Source of the DNA: Cognatundibacterium oligocarboniphilum
GTDB taxonomy: Bacteria; Pseudomonadota; Gammaproteobacteria; Burkholderiales; Burkholderiaceae_D
Length of the DNA: 64,000 nt
NCBI RefSeq assembly: GCF_013377855.1
Contig: NZ_JABXYJ010000006.1
Span: forward strand, 102,377-166,376
Direction: 5' to 3'
The position numbers and the translations under genes were made by a program. Below, one piece after another: positions 9,109 through 17,378 of this stretch; the first letter of the stretch is position 1; the number at the start of each line of letters is the position of its first letter. The notes under the pieces are model-generated. The model was not told the DNA's origin, ran no database searches, and saw nothing but the letters and a program-made list of their open reading frames with translations.

Positions 9109-10014
9109 ATGCCCACACGCCAAAGTCTCGATGGAAATGCCATCGGTCTGATGATCCTGCTTTGCTTCTGCTGGGGCTTACAGCAGGTCGCCGTCAAACT
9201 CGCTGCGCCGGTCATCGGCTCAACGCTGCAACTTGGCCTGCGTTCCGCGATTGCAGCACTGCTGGTGCTGCTGCTGATCCGAATCCGCAATATCCCGTTC
9301 TCATTGCGTGATCAGCATGTAGTGCCGGGCTTAGTTGCCGGATTATTGTTTGCCGGGGAATTTCTGGCAATTTCCTATGGACTGAATTTCACATCGGCCT
9401 CCCACATCTCGGTCTTTCTGTACACAGCGCCAATTTTCACGGTACTGGGACTGCATTTCCTGATCCCGGCAGAACGCTTGCAGGCAAGCCAGTGGGGCGG
9501 CATTCTTGCCTCGTTTGCCGGTGTTGCTATCGCCTTTTCGGGGGCATTCAGTAATGCCGGTCCGGAGCCTGATACCCGGCACATGCTGATCGGCGACAGT
9601 CTCGGTATTCTGGCGGCAATGTTATGGGCAGCCACCACGGTCACAATACGCAAATCCAGTCTGTCAGAAGCGGAACCAACCACAACACTGTTTTATCAGC
9701 TGGCAGGTGCCGCCGTCATCCTGCTGGCAGTAGTTGCACTGCAGGGTGAGTCGCTGCCGGCAGCCTGGAATGCGATTGCCTGGAGCAGCATGATCTTTCA
9801 GAGCGTGGTGGTGGCTTTTGCCAGCTATCTCGCATGGTTCTGGCTGATGCGTCGTTATCTGGCATCCAGGCTGGCGGTTTTTTCATTCCTGACACCGCTG
9901 TTTGGCGTAGCTGCCGGTGTCATCCTGATGCAGGATCCGGTCAGCCTGCGCTTTGCCGTTGGCGCACTGCTGGTACTCGGTGGTATCGTTTTGGTGAATT
10001 TCAAACACAATTAA
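9109..10014 (+). CDS. EamA/DMT-family transporter
   Basis: Inner-membrane protein of 301 residues made of two EamA repeats, about ten hydrophobic helices in all (roughly 10-30, 40-57, 67-87, 93-112, 120-137, 152-172, 180-200, 210-232, 240-262, 268-290). Members of the drug/metabolite transporter superfamily export amino acids, nucleobases or other small metabolites; the substrate cannot be predicted. It ends 3 bp before waaA and is probably cotranscribed with it. The 108 bp upstream hold a pyrimidine-rich stretch and no convincing promoter. Confidence 0.85.
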   Translation: MPTRQSLDGNAIGLMILLCFCWGLQQVAVKLAAPVIGSTLQLGLRSAIAALLVLLLIRIRNIPFSLRDQHVVPGLVAGLLFAGEFLAISYGLNFTSASHISVFLYTAPIFTVLGLHFLIPAERLQASQWGGILASFAGVAIAFSGAFSNAGPEPDTRHMLIGDSLGILAAMLWAATTVTIRKSSLSEAEPTTTLFYQLAGAAVILLAVVALQGESLPAAWNAIAWSSMIFQSVVVAFASYLAWFWLMRRYLASRLAVFSFLTPLFGVAAGVILMQDPVSLRFAVGALLVLGGIVLVNFKHN

Positions 10015-10017
10015 TCC

Positions 10018-11310
10018 ATGCGTGCACTTTATTCCCTGATCTGGGGTCTTTCTCTGCCCTTCGCATTATTCCGGCTCTGGTGGCGCGGTCGCCGGGAGCC
10101 TGGCTACCGCCAGCATATCGTCGAACGCCTGGGCTTTTATCCTGTCGGTAACAGCCTGCCCACAATCTGGGTGCATGCTGTCTCTGCCGGTGAAACCCGC
10201 GCGGCCGAACCGCTGATCCGCGCGCTGCTGACAACCCGCCCGCAACACCGGTTGCTGCTGACCCACATGACCGCTACAGGTCGTGAAACCGGCGGCAAAC
10301 TGTTTGCCGATGTCGGTGCCCGCCTGATGCAAGCATACCTGCCCTATGATATCAACTGGATGATGCGTCGTTTCATCCGGCATTTCGATCCGGAATTGTG
10401 CGTATTGATTGAAACCGAAGTCTGGCCGAACCTGATCGCGCAATGTGAAGCGCATCAGGTGCCGGTGACACTGGTCAATGCCCGCCTATCAGAAAAATCC
10501 TTACGTAAAGCGTTGCGACTGTCGTCGCTGATTCTGCCGGCTGCCCATGCAATCCGCGCCGTGGCAGCGCAATCGAATCCGGATGCGCAGCGTCTGCAAC
10601 AGCTGGGCATTTCCCATGCCGTCGTCACCGGCAACATGAAATTCGATGTCACACCGCCGCCGCTGATGGAAGAAAAAGGCATTGTGCTGCGCCAGCGTTT
10701 CGGTAATCGCCAGGTCATCCTGTGCGCCAGCACCCGCGATGGTGAAGAAGAGCTGATTCTGGATGCATTTCAGGAACAATTACCGCTGCTGGCAGAAAAA
10801 CCCTTACTGATCATCACGCCGCGTCATCCGCAGCGCTTTGACCAGGTCTCGGCCTTGCTCGGCAGTCGCAATCTCCGGTATGTACGCCGTTCCGCCATGG
10901 AACAGGATACAACGATGCAACTGGGCAATGAAGTGCAGATTCTGCTCGGAGACAGTATGGGGGAAATGTACATGTACTATGCCGCATCCGATGTGGCTTT
11001 TGTCGGTGGAAGTCTGGTACCGCTTGGCGGACACAATCTGATCGAAGCCTGTGCCATGGGTAAGCCGGTACTGACAGGTTTGCATACTTTCAATTTTTCT
11101 GAAATTACCGATCAGGCAATCGCGGCTGAAGCTGCGTTGCGGGTAGATGGCGCAAGGAGTATGCTGCATGAGGCGCTCGCCTTGCTGACTGATGCGCCGC
11201 TAAGACAGCACATGGGGCAACAGGCGCACGGATTTTTCCTACAACACCAGGGAGCAACCGCCAGAACCATGCAGATACTGGATGGCTTTTTAAAACAGAA
11301 TCCCCGCTGA
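10018..11310 (+). CDS. waaA: 3-deoxy-D-manno-octulosonic acid (Kdo) transferase
   Basis: Transfers Kdo from CMP-Kdo to lipid IVA (GT30), an essential step in inner-core LPS synthesis. The 430 residues start with a membrane-anchoring helix (about 2-23) and WWRGRREPGYRQH, typical of betaproteobacterial WaaA. HAVSAGE at 53-59 contains the general-base glutamate, and FVGGSLVPLGGHN near 328-340 is the donor-site motif. Upstream spacing is 3 bp from the EamA gene. In many Burkholderiales this gene lies beside tolC; here tolC is about 15 kb away. A candidate terminator follows the stop. Confidence 0.95.
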   Translation: MRALYSLIWGLSLPFALFRLWWRGRREPGYRQHIVERLGFYPVGNSLPTIWVHAVSAGETRAAEPLIRALLTTRPQHRLLLTHMTATGRETGGKLFADVGARLMQAYLPYDINWMMRRFIRHFDPELCVLIETEVWPNLIAQCEAHQVPVTLVNARLSEKSLRKALRLSSLILPAAHAIRAVAAQSNPDAQRLQQLGISHAVVTGNMKFDVTPPPLMEEKGIVLRQRFGNRQVILCASTRDGEEELILDAFQEQLPLLAEKPLLIITPRHPQRFDQVSALLGSRNLRYVRRSAMEQDTTMQLGNEVQILLGDSMGEMYMYYAASDVAFVGGSLVPLGGHNLIEACAMGKPVLTGLHTFNFSEITDQAIAAEAALRVDGARSMLHEALALLTDAPLRQHMGQQAHGFFLQHQGATARTMQILDGFLKQNPR

Positions 11311-11339
11311 CAGCACAATCTGTGTATCGATTGCTTCAT

Positions 11340-11367
11340 CCGGCAGAAATGCCGGTTTGCCGTTTTT
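11340..11367 (+). terminator. Candidate intrinsic terminator after waaA
   Basis: A 6-bp stem CCGGCA/TGCCGG closed by a GAAA tetraloop (11340-11355) is followed by TTTGCCGTTTTTC. The T-run is interrupted, so termination may be partial. Confidence 0.4.
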
Positions 11368-11370
11368 CAT

Positions 11371-11520
11371 ATGAAGTCAAGTCACATCGCAACAAAACGG
11401 AACGCTTTGCAGGGTATTGGCAACGAAATTGCCCTGCTTGACGACTATCAAGGCAAAACCGGTATTGCCTACTATACTGAAGCCGCCGGTGTACCCAGAC
11501 TGACCGTGTTGATACGCTGA
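11371..11520 (+). CDS. Possible 49-residue small protein, unknown
   Basis: An ATG-initiated frame of 49 codons fills most of the gap between waaA and the ribonucleotide reductase gene. Its translation ends with a protein-like segment ([17 protein letters not shown], then VPRLTVLIR) and contains no low-complexity run. No Shine-Dalgarno sequence precedes it and I do not recognise a family. The frame is the same as waaA's and is open back to the waaA stop codon, so it could be a chance extension or the remnant of a longer gene. The 313 bp from the waaA stop to the preferred reductase start otherwise hold only the hairpin just upstream. Confidence 0.3.
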   Translation: MKSSHIATKRNALQGIGNEIALLDDYQGKTGIAYYTEAAGVPRLTVLIR

Positions 11521-11623
11521 TGACATCGCGGTTCCGGCATCACGGCTCCACCACACAATGCAACTCCATCAGACAGACAAGCTCAACATGAATGCAAATG
11601 ACAAAATGCTAGGAATAACCGAC

Positions 11624-14077
11624 ATGGCACCCCAGGAAATTTCTCTCGACGTATTACTGGAAAAATATGCCAAAGGTGATGAAGTCACCATCAACGATGT
11701 ACAAACCCGTGTCGCCCGGGCGCTGGCCAGTGTTGAGCAAGCTGATGTACAGGCTTACTACGAAGAAAAATTCTTATGGGCGCAGAAAAACGGTTTCGTT
11801 CCGGCCGGACGGATTAACTCCGCTGCTGGCATGGATTTGCGTGCCACCCTGATTAACTGTTTCGTGCAGCCAGTCGGCGACTCGGTTTCCAACCCGACCG
11901 ATGGCAAGCCAGGCATTTACGCAGCGCTGGCCGATGCCGCAGAAACCATGCGGCGTGGCGGCGGTGTGGGCTACGATTTCTCCAGTATCCGTCCAAAAGA
12001 TGCGCTGGTACGCGGTACCCGTTCGCGGGCGTCAGGACCGGTTTCCTTCATGCAGGTATTCAATGCATCGTGCTCAACGGTCGAATCCGCCGGTGCCCGG
12101 CGTGGTGCGCAGATGGGCGTGTTGCGCGGCGACCATCCAGATATTCTGGAATTCATCCGCTCCAAAGATCAGGGCGGGCTGACCAACTTTAATATCTCCA
12201 TCGGCGTCACCGATGAATTCATGGAAGCCGTTGCCAATGACACCGATTTCTGCCTGGTGCACAAGGCCGAACCAAGTGAAGAAAGCAAGGCGGCCGGGGC
12301 CTATCAGCGTGAAGACGGCATGTGGGTGTATCAAACTCTGCGTGCCCGTGAGCTGTGGGATCTCGTTATGCAATCCACCTATGATCATGCTGAGCCTGGC
12401 ATCCTGTTCCTGTCGCGCATGAACGCTGAAAACAATCTGTACTACTGTGAAAAGATTGAAGCCACCAATCCATGCGCCGAACAGCCTTTGCCCGATTACG
12501 GCTGCTGCTGTCTCGGTTCGGTGAACCTGACGCGCTTTGTGCGCAATCCGTTCACGGTAGCCGCCAGCTTTGACACCGAAGCATTTCAGGAAGTCGTCAC
12601 AGTCGCCACCCGGATGCTCGATAACGTCCTGAATGCGACCGCCTGGCCTTTGCCGCAGCAGGAAGCTGAAGCCATGTCGAAACGACGGGTCGGCCTTGGT
12701 TTTCTCGGTCTGGGCAGCAGCCTGGTGATGCTGGGCATACGCTACGACTCCGAAGAAGGCCGTGAATTTGCGCGCCAGGTTTCTGAAGCAATGCGCGATG
12801 CCGCCTACCTTGCCTCGACTGAATTGGCGAAAGAAAAAGGAGCCTTCCCTCTGTTCGACAGTACCCGTTATCTGGCAGGCGTATTTGCGCAACGGCTGCC
12901 GAAAGATATCCGCAAAGCGATTGCCAAACACGGCCTGCGCAATTCGCATCTGCTGTCGATTGCGCCAACCGGCACCATCACGCTGGCGTTTGCCGATAAT
13001 GCCTCGAATGGTATTGAACCGGCTTTTTCCTGGGTCTATAACCGGAAAAAACGTATGGCTGCCGGTGATGCCCGCGTCTATGAGGTGGCCGATCATGCCT
13101 GGCGGCTATATCGCGCCATGGGTAACGATGTCTCCGACGACAACAAACTGCCGCATCAGTTTGTGACGGCGCTGAATATGTCGGCCAGCGACCACATGAA
13201 AATGCTGCAGGTGGTTCAGCCTTACATCGATTCGTCGATTTCCAAAACGGTCAATGTTCCCGCTGATTATCCTTACGCCGATTTCCAGAACCTGTATATG
13301 GACGCCTGGCGTGCGGGCCTTAAAGGGCTGGCGACCTATCGCCCGAACAATATTCTGGGCAGCGTCCTGTCAGTCAGCAGCGCGGACGCCGCGCCGGAAA
13401 CCAAAACCGTTCCTGACGAAGATCTGCTGCGCAAACAATTCGATGGTCGCCCCTTTGGCGATCTGGAGTCCGTCACCTCCAAAGTGCAATACATGACCTA
13501 CGAAGGCAAGAAAACGGTTTATCTGACGGTGAGCTTCATTCATGTGCAGGGTCTGGTCGGCGGGGAACGCGTGACCATTGAACGCCCGTTTGAATTCTTC
13601 ATGCCGGCCGGGCAGAAAAACGATGGCCAGCAATGGATTTCCGCCAGCATGCGCCTGTTGTCGATGGCGGCGCGCTCCGGTGGCTCCATTGCCAAAGCGC
13701 TGGCAGACATGCGTGAAGTGGTCTGGGACAAGGGTACTGTGCGTTGCGGTACTATCACCAAAGACGATGGCTCGCAAGCGCCACTGTTCCACGAATCGGA
13801 AGTCGCCGCGATCGGCTATTCCCTGCAGCGCATCCTGATGAAGCGCGGCTATCTGGACGCATCCGGCAACCAGATTCCGGTCACCGTGCTGGCAGAAAGA
13901 TTCAAGTCACGCATCCAGCAATACAGCCTGGATAACCTGACCTATGAAGCAGAAAATGCACCGATCAGCTATGTACCGACTGGCAAAAAATGCCCTGAGT
14001 GCGGCGCCCATGCCCTGCAAAAAATTGATGGCTGCAGCCGCTGCGTTTCCTGTGGCTATGTGGGTGCCTGCGGCTAA
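11624..14077 (+). CDS. nrdJ: Adenosylcobalamin-dependent ribonucleoside-diphosphate reductase (class II)
   Basis: Makes deoxyribonucleotides using a B12-derived thiyl radical, independent of oxygen. The frame is open from 11558, but ATG 11624 is preferred because AGGAA lies 8 bp upstream; this gives 817 residues. The redox cysteine in LINCF is at about 79, [10 protein letters not shown] follows, and the radical cysteine in NPCAE is at about 284, followed by [12 protein letters not shown]. The C-terminus is a four-cysteine zinc-ribbon-like module (CPECGAH...CSRCVSCGY, about 784-812) thought to help reduce the active-site disulfide. No cobalamin riboswitch motif was seen upstream. A strong terminator follows. 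Confidence 0.95.
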   Translation: MAPQEISLDVLLEKYAKGDEVTINDVQTRVARALASVEQADVQAYYEEKFLWAQKNGFVPAGRINSAAGMDLRATLINCFVQPVGDSVSNPTDGKPGIYAALADAAETMRRGGGVGYDFSSIRPKDALVRGTRSRASGPVSFMQVFNASCSTVESAGARRGAQMGVLRGDHPDILEFIRSKDQGGLTNFNISIGVTDEFMEAVANDTDFCLVHKAEPSEESKAAGAYQREDGMWVYQTLRARELWDLVMQSTYDHAEPGILFLSRMNAENNLYYCEKIEATNPCAEQPLPDYGCCCLGSVNLTRFVRNPFTVAASFDTEAFQEVVTVATRMLDNVLNATAWPLPQQEAEAMSKRRVGLGFLGLGSSLVMLGIRYDSEEGREFARQVSEAMRDAAYLASTELAKEKGAFPLFDSTRYLAGVFAQRLPKDIRKAIAKHGLRNSHLLSIAPTGTITLAFADNASNGIEPAFSWVYNRKKRMAAGDARVYEVADHAWRLYRAMGNDVSDDNKLPHQFVTALNMSASDHMKMLQVVQPYIDSSISKTVNVPADYPYADFQNLYMDAWRAGLKGLATYRPNNILGSVLSVSSADAAPETKTVPDEDLLRKQFDGRPFGDLESVTSKVQYMTYEGKKTVYLTVSFIHVQGLVGGERVTIERPFEFFMPAGQKNDGQQWISASMRLLSMAARSGGSIAKALADMREVVWDKGTVRCGTITKDDGSQAPLFHESEVAAIGYSLQRILMKRGYLDASGNQIPVTVLAERFKSRIQQYSLDNLTYEAENAPISYVPTGKKCPECGAHALQKIDGCSRCVSCGYVGACG

Positions 14078-14125
14078 TCTACAGCCTTATCTATCCGGCA
14101 ATACTAAGGTTGCCGGACTTATTCC

Positions 14126-14149
14126 AGCCACCAGACGGTGGCTTTTTTT
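14126..14149 (+). terminator. Intrinsic terminator of the ribonucleotide reductase gene
   Basis: Perfect 7-bp stem AGCCACC/GGTGGCT with an AGAC loop, followed directly by a run of seven T. It lies 49 bp after the nrdJ stop. Confidence 0.92.
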
Positions 14150-14330
14150 ATGGTGCTTTCTGGTATTGTCTGGCGTTTTCAAGAGAACATCTGTCTCATT
14201 CAGGAACGGGTTGATTAGAAGATGTTTCTGCCTGTAATCCAGCCATATCACACCGTACAGCCGCTGCAAGAGCCTGCATTGTTGCTCAACAACATCAAAA
14301 TCCGGTGACAGTGATACAAACCTTATTCTG

Positions 14331-14371
14331 TTGATCTGCATCAACCGTCATATAGCCTCAACACCTACTAT
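14331..14371 (+). promoter_or_regulatory. Perfect FNR/Anr box with class II promoter
   Basis: TTGATCTGCATCAA at 14331-14344 matches the FNR consensus TTGAT-N4-ATCAA at every defined position. A -10-like TACTAT follows at 14366-14371. A start site near 14379 would put the box centre (14337.5) at about -41.5, the classic class II activation position. It drives the cytochrome genes that begin at 14482. Apart from this and the terminator, the 404-bp gap after nrdJ holds nothing I recognise. Confidence 0.72.
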
Positions 14372-14481
14372 GCAGCAAAAAGATCATCAGCAGACGTGCA
14401 CATTCCTTCTTATCACTGCCGCCCCTGATCTGCAACAACCTGTGTTTTCCGAAACAATTTTTGTCCAGACTGGAGTCATGT

Positions 14482-15805
14482 ATGGTGCATTTTTTTCAGC
14501 AACGAATCCGGCGTCTGATTGTTTTCGCCGCTCTTCTTCTCACCGCCGTGTTGTCGCAACTGGCAAATGCCTTGCCTGCCTTTGCACGGCAGACCGGACA
14601 AAACTGCGTCGCCTGCCATGCCGGCGGACAATTTCCTGAACTGACCACTTACGGTCGCCTGTTTAAACTGACTGGCTATACCATCGGTTCGCGCTCAGCA
14701 CACCCTTGTCTGCCACAGGTGTGCTGAGCGCGACCAAAACATCCAATCCGACCAGCGATGCGGCATTTGCCAAAGACGCCACGGCGCTGTTCCAGACCGG
14801 CAGCGTCTTTTTAGCCGGAAAAATCACCAACAACGTCGGCATTTTTGCGCAGGCACCTACAACAATTACGACAGCCAGAATCCCGATACCGGTCAATGGG
14901 GCGGCAAATGGGCATCGGACAATTTTGATCTGCGTTATGCCGACCGCTTCATCGCACCTGACAAGGATCTCATCGTCGGACTCACCCTCAGCAATAATCC
15001 GTCAGTCAGTGACCCCTGGAATACGGCTCCCGCCTGGCTGCAATACGTGCCCACCGCCTTTGGTGTGACCGGGCCGGACGTGACCCCAATGGTGTCGCAA
15101 CTCGGCGCCAAGGTGGCAGGTGTCGGAGCGTATGCGTTCTGGAATAATCTGCTGTATGCCGAAGTCGCCGGCTACAAAACCGCCGATGGCGCCTGGTCTT
15201 TTCTGAGTCAGGGCACCAAGTCGATTGATCAGGTGCAGCTCAAAGGCGTGAACCCTTATGTCCGGGTTGCACTGAATCACGACTGGGGTCCGCACAGCGC
15301 CATGATCGGCATGTTTGCCTTCAATGGCGACATTTATCCGGACAATCTGAATCCGTCCGGCCCGGTCACACATTACCGTGATCGTGGTTTCGATGCGCAA
15401 TACCAGTATTTGTTAGATCCTCACACCATCACCGCGCAGGTCAGCTACATCAGAGAAAATATCAGTAATGGCGACGTGACCGGGATAGCCAATAACAGCA
15501 GTAACACGCTGAATCAGTTCCGTGCCAAAGCCAGCTATGTGTATCGCGCCAGATATGGCGCCAGCCTGAGTTACTTCAGCACCACCGGCACGACTGATGC
15601 CACGCTGTACCCGACCAACACCGGGAATCCTGATGCCTGCGGCTGGGTACCGGAAATTTTCTGGATACCGGTTCAATATGTGAGAATCGGTGCACAGTAT
15701 TTCTCATTCAACCGCTATCAGGGGGCATCGTCCAACTACGACGGTGCTGGCCGGAATCCGAAAGACAACAATACGTTTTTCCTGTATGTATGGGGAGCTT
15801 ACTAA
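14482..15805 (+). pseudogene. Fused monoheme cytochrome-porin (Cyc2-like), two frameshifts
   Basis: Reading across two -1 shifts restores a single protein of about 441 residues. It has a signal peptide (hydrophobic core at about 10-25), the segment ALPAFARQTGQNCVACH with one CxxCH heme site, then PELTTYGRLFKLTGY, and a long C-terminal region of alternating beta-strands ending in FLYVWGAY, typical of an outer-membrane barrel. This is the layout of Cyc2-type fused cytochrome-porins. The first shift is at 14704-14705, where one C seems lost from a C-run; the second is at 14853-14854, where two bases stand in place of a codon. GGAG precedes ATG 14482. The gene is either decaying or carries sequencing errors. 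Electron-transfer substrate is unknown. Confidence 0.75.
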
Positions 15806-15806
15806 C

Positions 15807-16553
15807 ATGATTCCGACACTGACCCGCCTGAACCTTTCCCTGACATCGCTGGCTGTCGTGGCACTGAGCGCCTGCAGCTCCACCGAGCGCTCGCGCGCAC
15901 TGGATGACAGCAACGTCAAAGCGCCCGTCATTGCCATGCAGGTCTGCGCTAACTGCCACGGCGTGACCGGAATCTCGACATCACCGAACTTTCCTCATCT
16001 GGCAGGACAAACGCCGGCCTATCTGACGGCGCAACTCAAATCCTTTAAGACACACGGGCGCTCTGATCCGGCAGGATTTGAATACATGTGGGGCCTGAGC
16101 GCACGCTTAAGCGATCAGCAGATTGCCGGCCTGGCCGATTATTTTTCCGCGCAGCGACCTGGCACGGGCAAACAGGCTGACACTGCGGCCTTTCAGGAGG
16201 GGAAAAAGATTTTTGAAAGTGGTATCGTTTCCAGCAACACCCCGGCCTGCGCGACGTGCCACGGCGCGAAAGGCGAAGGCATGGGGCAGTTTCCCGGTCT
16301 CGCGGGACAGCATGCCGATTACGTGGTCAAACAACTCATGGTATTTCAACGGACCGATGAACGGCCCGAAGGCAGCATCATGAAAAACATTGCCCACGGT
16401 CTCAGCAAGGAAAATATGGACAATATTGCCGCCTATCTGCAAGCATGCCTTTGCAAAAATAAAGGCTGCTTTGCGCACCACTGGCGCAGCCGGCATCATG
16501 TGGTCTGTGCCAGACGGGGCGGGATACTGGTTGACCGCTCCCGACCGTTGTGA
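15807..16553 (+). CDS. Diheme c-type cytochrome lipoprotein (cytochrome c4-like)
   Basis: Periplasmic electron carrier with two cytochrome c domains, CANCH at 47-51 and CATCH at 148-152. The N-terminus has a hydrophobic segment and lipobox LSAC (C23), so it is probably lipid-anchored. It starts 1 bp after the cytochrome-porin gene and shares its FNR promoter. The last ~36 residues of the literal frame look wrong (Cys/His/Arg-rich). One missing base between 16445 and 16446 would instead end the protein as AYLQAMPLQK with TAA at 16460-16462, a normal cytochrome c4-type terminus. I therefore think the true end is near 16462. Acceptor or donor partner is inferred to be the upstream outer-membrane cytochrome. 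Confidence 0.85.
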   Translation: MIPTLTRLNLSLTSLAVVALSACSSTERSRALDDSNVKAPVIAMQVCANCHGVTGISTSPNFPHLAGQTPAYLTAQLKSFKTHGRSDPAGFEYMWGLSARLSDQQIAGLADYFSAQRPGTGKQADTAAFQEGKKIFESGIVSSNTPACATCHGAKGEGMGQFPGLAGQHADYVVKQLMVFQRTDERPEGSIMKNIAHGLSKENMDNIAAYLQACLCKNKGCFAHHWRSRHHVVCARRGGILVDRSRPL

Positions 16554-16602
16554 AATTCTGGATTGCGTTTGTTATCCCGGTTATCATATGCATTAAAACT
16601 TA

Positions 16603-16675
16603 GGAGTATGTCTCAAAAACAGGCTGATGCCTTTATAAAAAAAGGATGAGTAAAAAATACTCCCCCCTGTATATT
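16603..16675. repeat. Inverted-repeat intergenic element, copy A
   Basis: GGAGTAT at 16603-16609 is mirrored by ATACTCC at 16657-16663 (61-nt span). The right end continues as a dyad ATAC-TCCCCCCT-GTAT. Left and right ends match copy B at 62767-62835. It lies between two convergent genes, so here it is not an obvious promoter element. Confidence 0.55.
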
Positions 16676-16692
16676 CAAAACACCCGGATACC

Positions 16693-17139
16693 TCAGTCGT
16701 CGTGACGACCACGGCCGTGGCCCCGGTCATGGTCCTGATCTTTGTCACGCCCGCGGCCATGACCGCGGTCATCATCCCGGTCGTCATTGCCGCGATAGCG
16801 TTCATCACGGTAACGCGGCACCACTTGCGTGTTGTACCAGTTTTCATTCACAAAATAGACCGGACGACCGCAGGCATTGTAGCGATAGCAATGTTTTTCC
16901 CAGTGCTTGATATGGCCTGGCGGAACAATCAGATACATCGGTGGCGGCATCACGCCGACCCGTTCGATGATCAGTGGCTCATCGTACATCAGCTGTGGAC
17001 GCGGAAAATTCCCGATATCCACTTGTCCATAGAATCCCGGCTGGCCAAACTGCAGCGATAAATTTACATCCTGCGCCTGTGCCTGCGACCCGAGCCACAA
17101 AGGCGAAGCGAGGGCGGCGATGAGTAATAATTTTTTCAT
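16693..17139 (-). CDS. Secreted hypothetical protein with Arg/Asp/His-rich tail
   Basis: 148 residues beginning with a clean signal peptide (MKKLLLIAALASPLWLGSQAQA). The mature part has a compact segment with QFGQPGFYGQVDIGNFP, IVPPGHIKHWEKHC and ACGRPVYFVNENWY, including two cysteines that could pair. The last ~35 residues are a low-complexity run of D, R, G and H, which could bind metal or polyanions. Similar secreted proteins occur in Burkholderiales without assigned function. ATG 17139 is chosen because GGAG lies 6 bp upstream; the frame is open to 17178. It points toward the cytochrome genes, with the inverted-repeat element between. Confidence 0.75.
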   Translation of the reverse strand: MKKLLLIAALASPLWLGSQAQAQDVNLSLQFGQPGFYGQVDIGNFPRPQLMYDEPLIIERVGVMPPPMYLIVPPGHIKHWEKHCYRYNACGRPVYFVNENWYNTQVVPRYRDERYRGNDDRDDDRGHGRGRDKDQDHDRGHGRGRHDD

Positions 17140-17378
17140 GAGTTTCTCCGTTACTGACAGGTTCTGATAAGAACGCACGACTGGCTCAAAAGGAAGACAG
17201 CCATCGTCGCTGTTTCCGGCCAGCGGCCGTTAATGCCCTGCATTCTAAGCAGTCTGCTCAGGACACATACACAGATTTACGTATCGTTACTTGTCTGTGG
17301 TCAGCTTTTTAAGCACCATCAACGTTAAGTTTTCAGCAGCAAGCATCCCTCGTTCACGTCACTATTGGATGATCCGAC

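Noticed and set aside
11156-11164. GGAGTAT inside waaA
   Set aside because: Coding sequence with no mirrored partner nearby; not a member of the repeat family.
11311-11623. Cobalamin riboswitch before the B12-dependent reductase
   Set aside because: No B12-box or related conserved core could be found in this gap.
12074-13096. 340-codon minus-strand frame inside nrdJ
   Set aside because: Antisense shadow of a well-conserved gene; composition is not protein-like and no ribosome site is visible.
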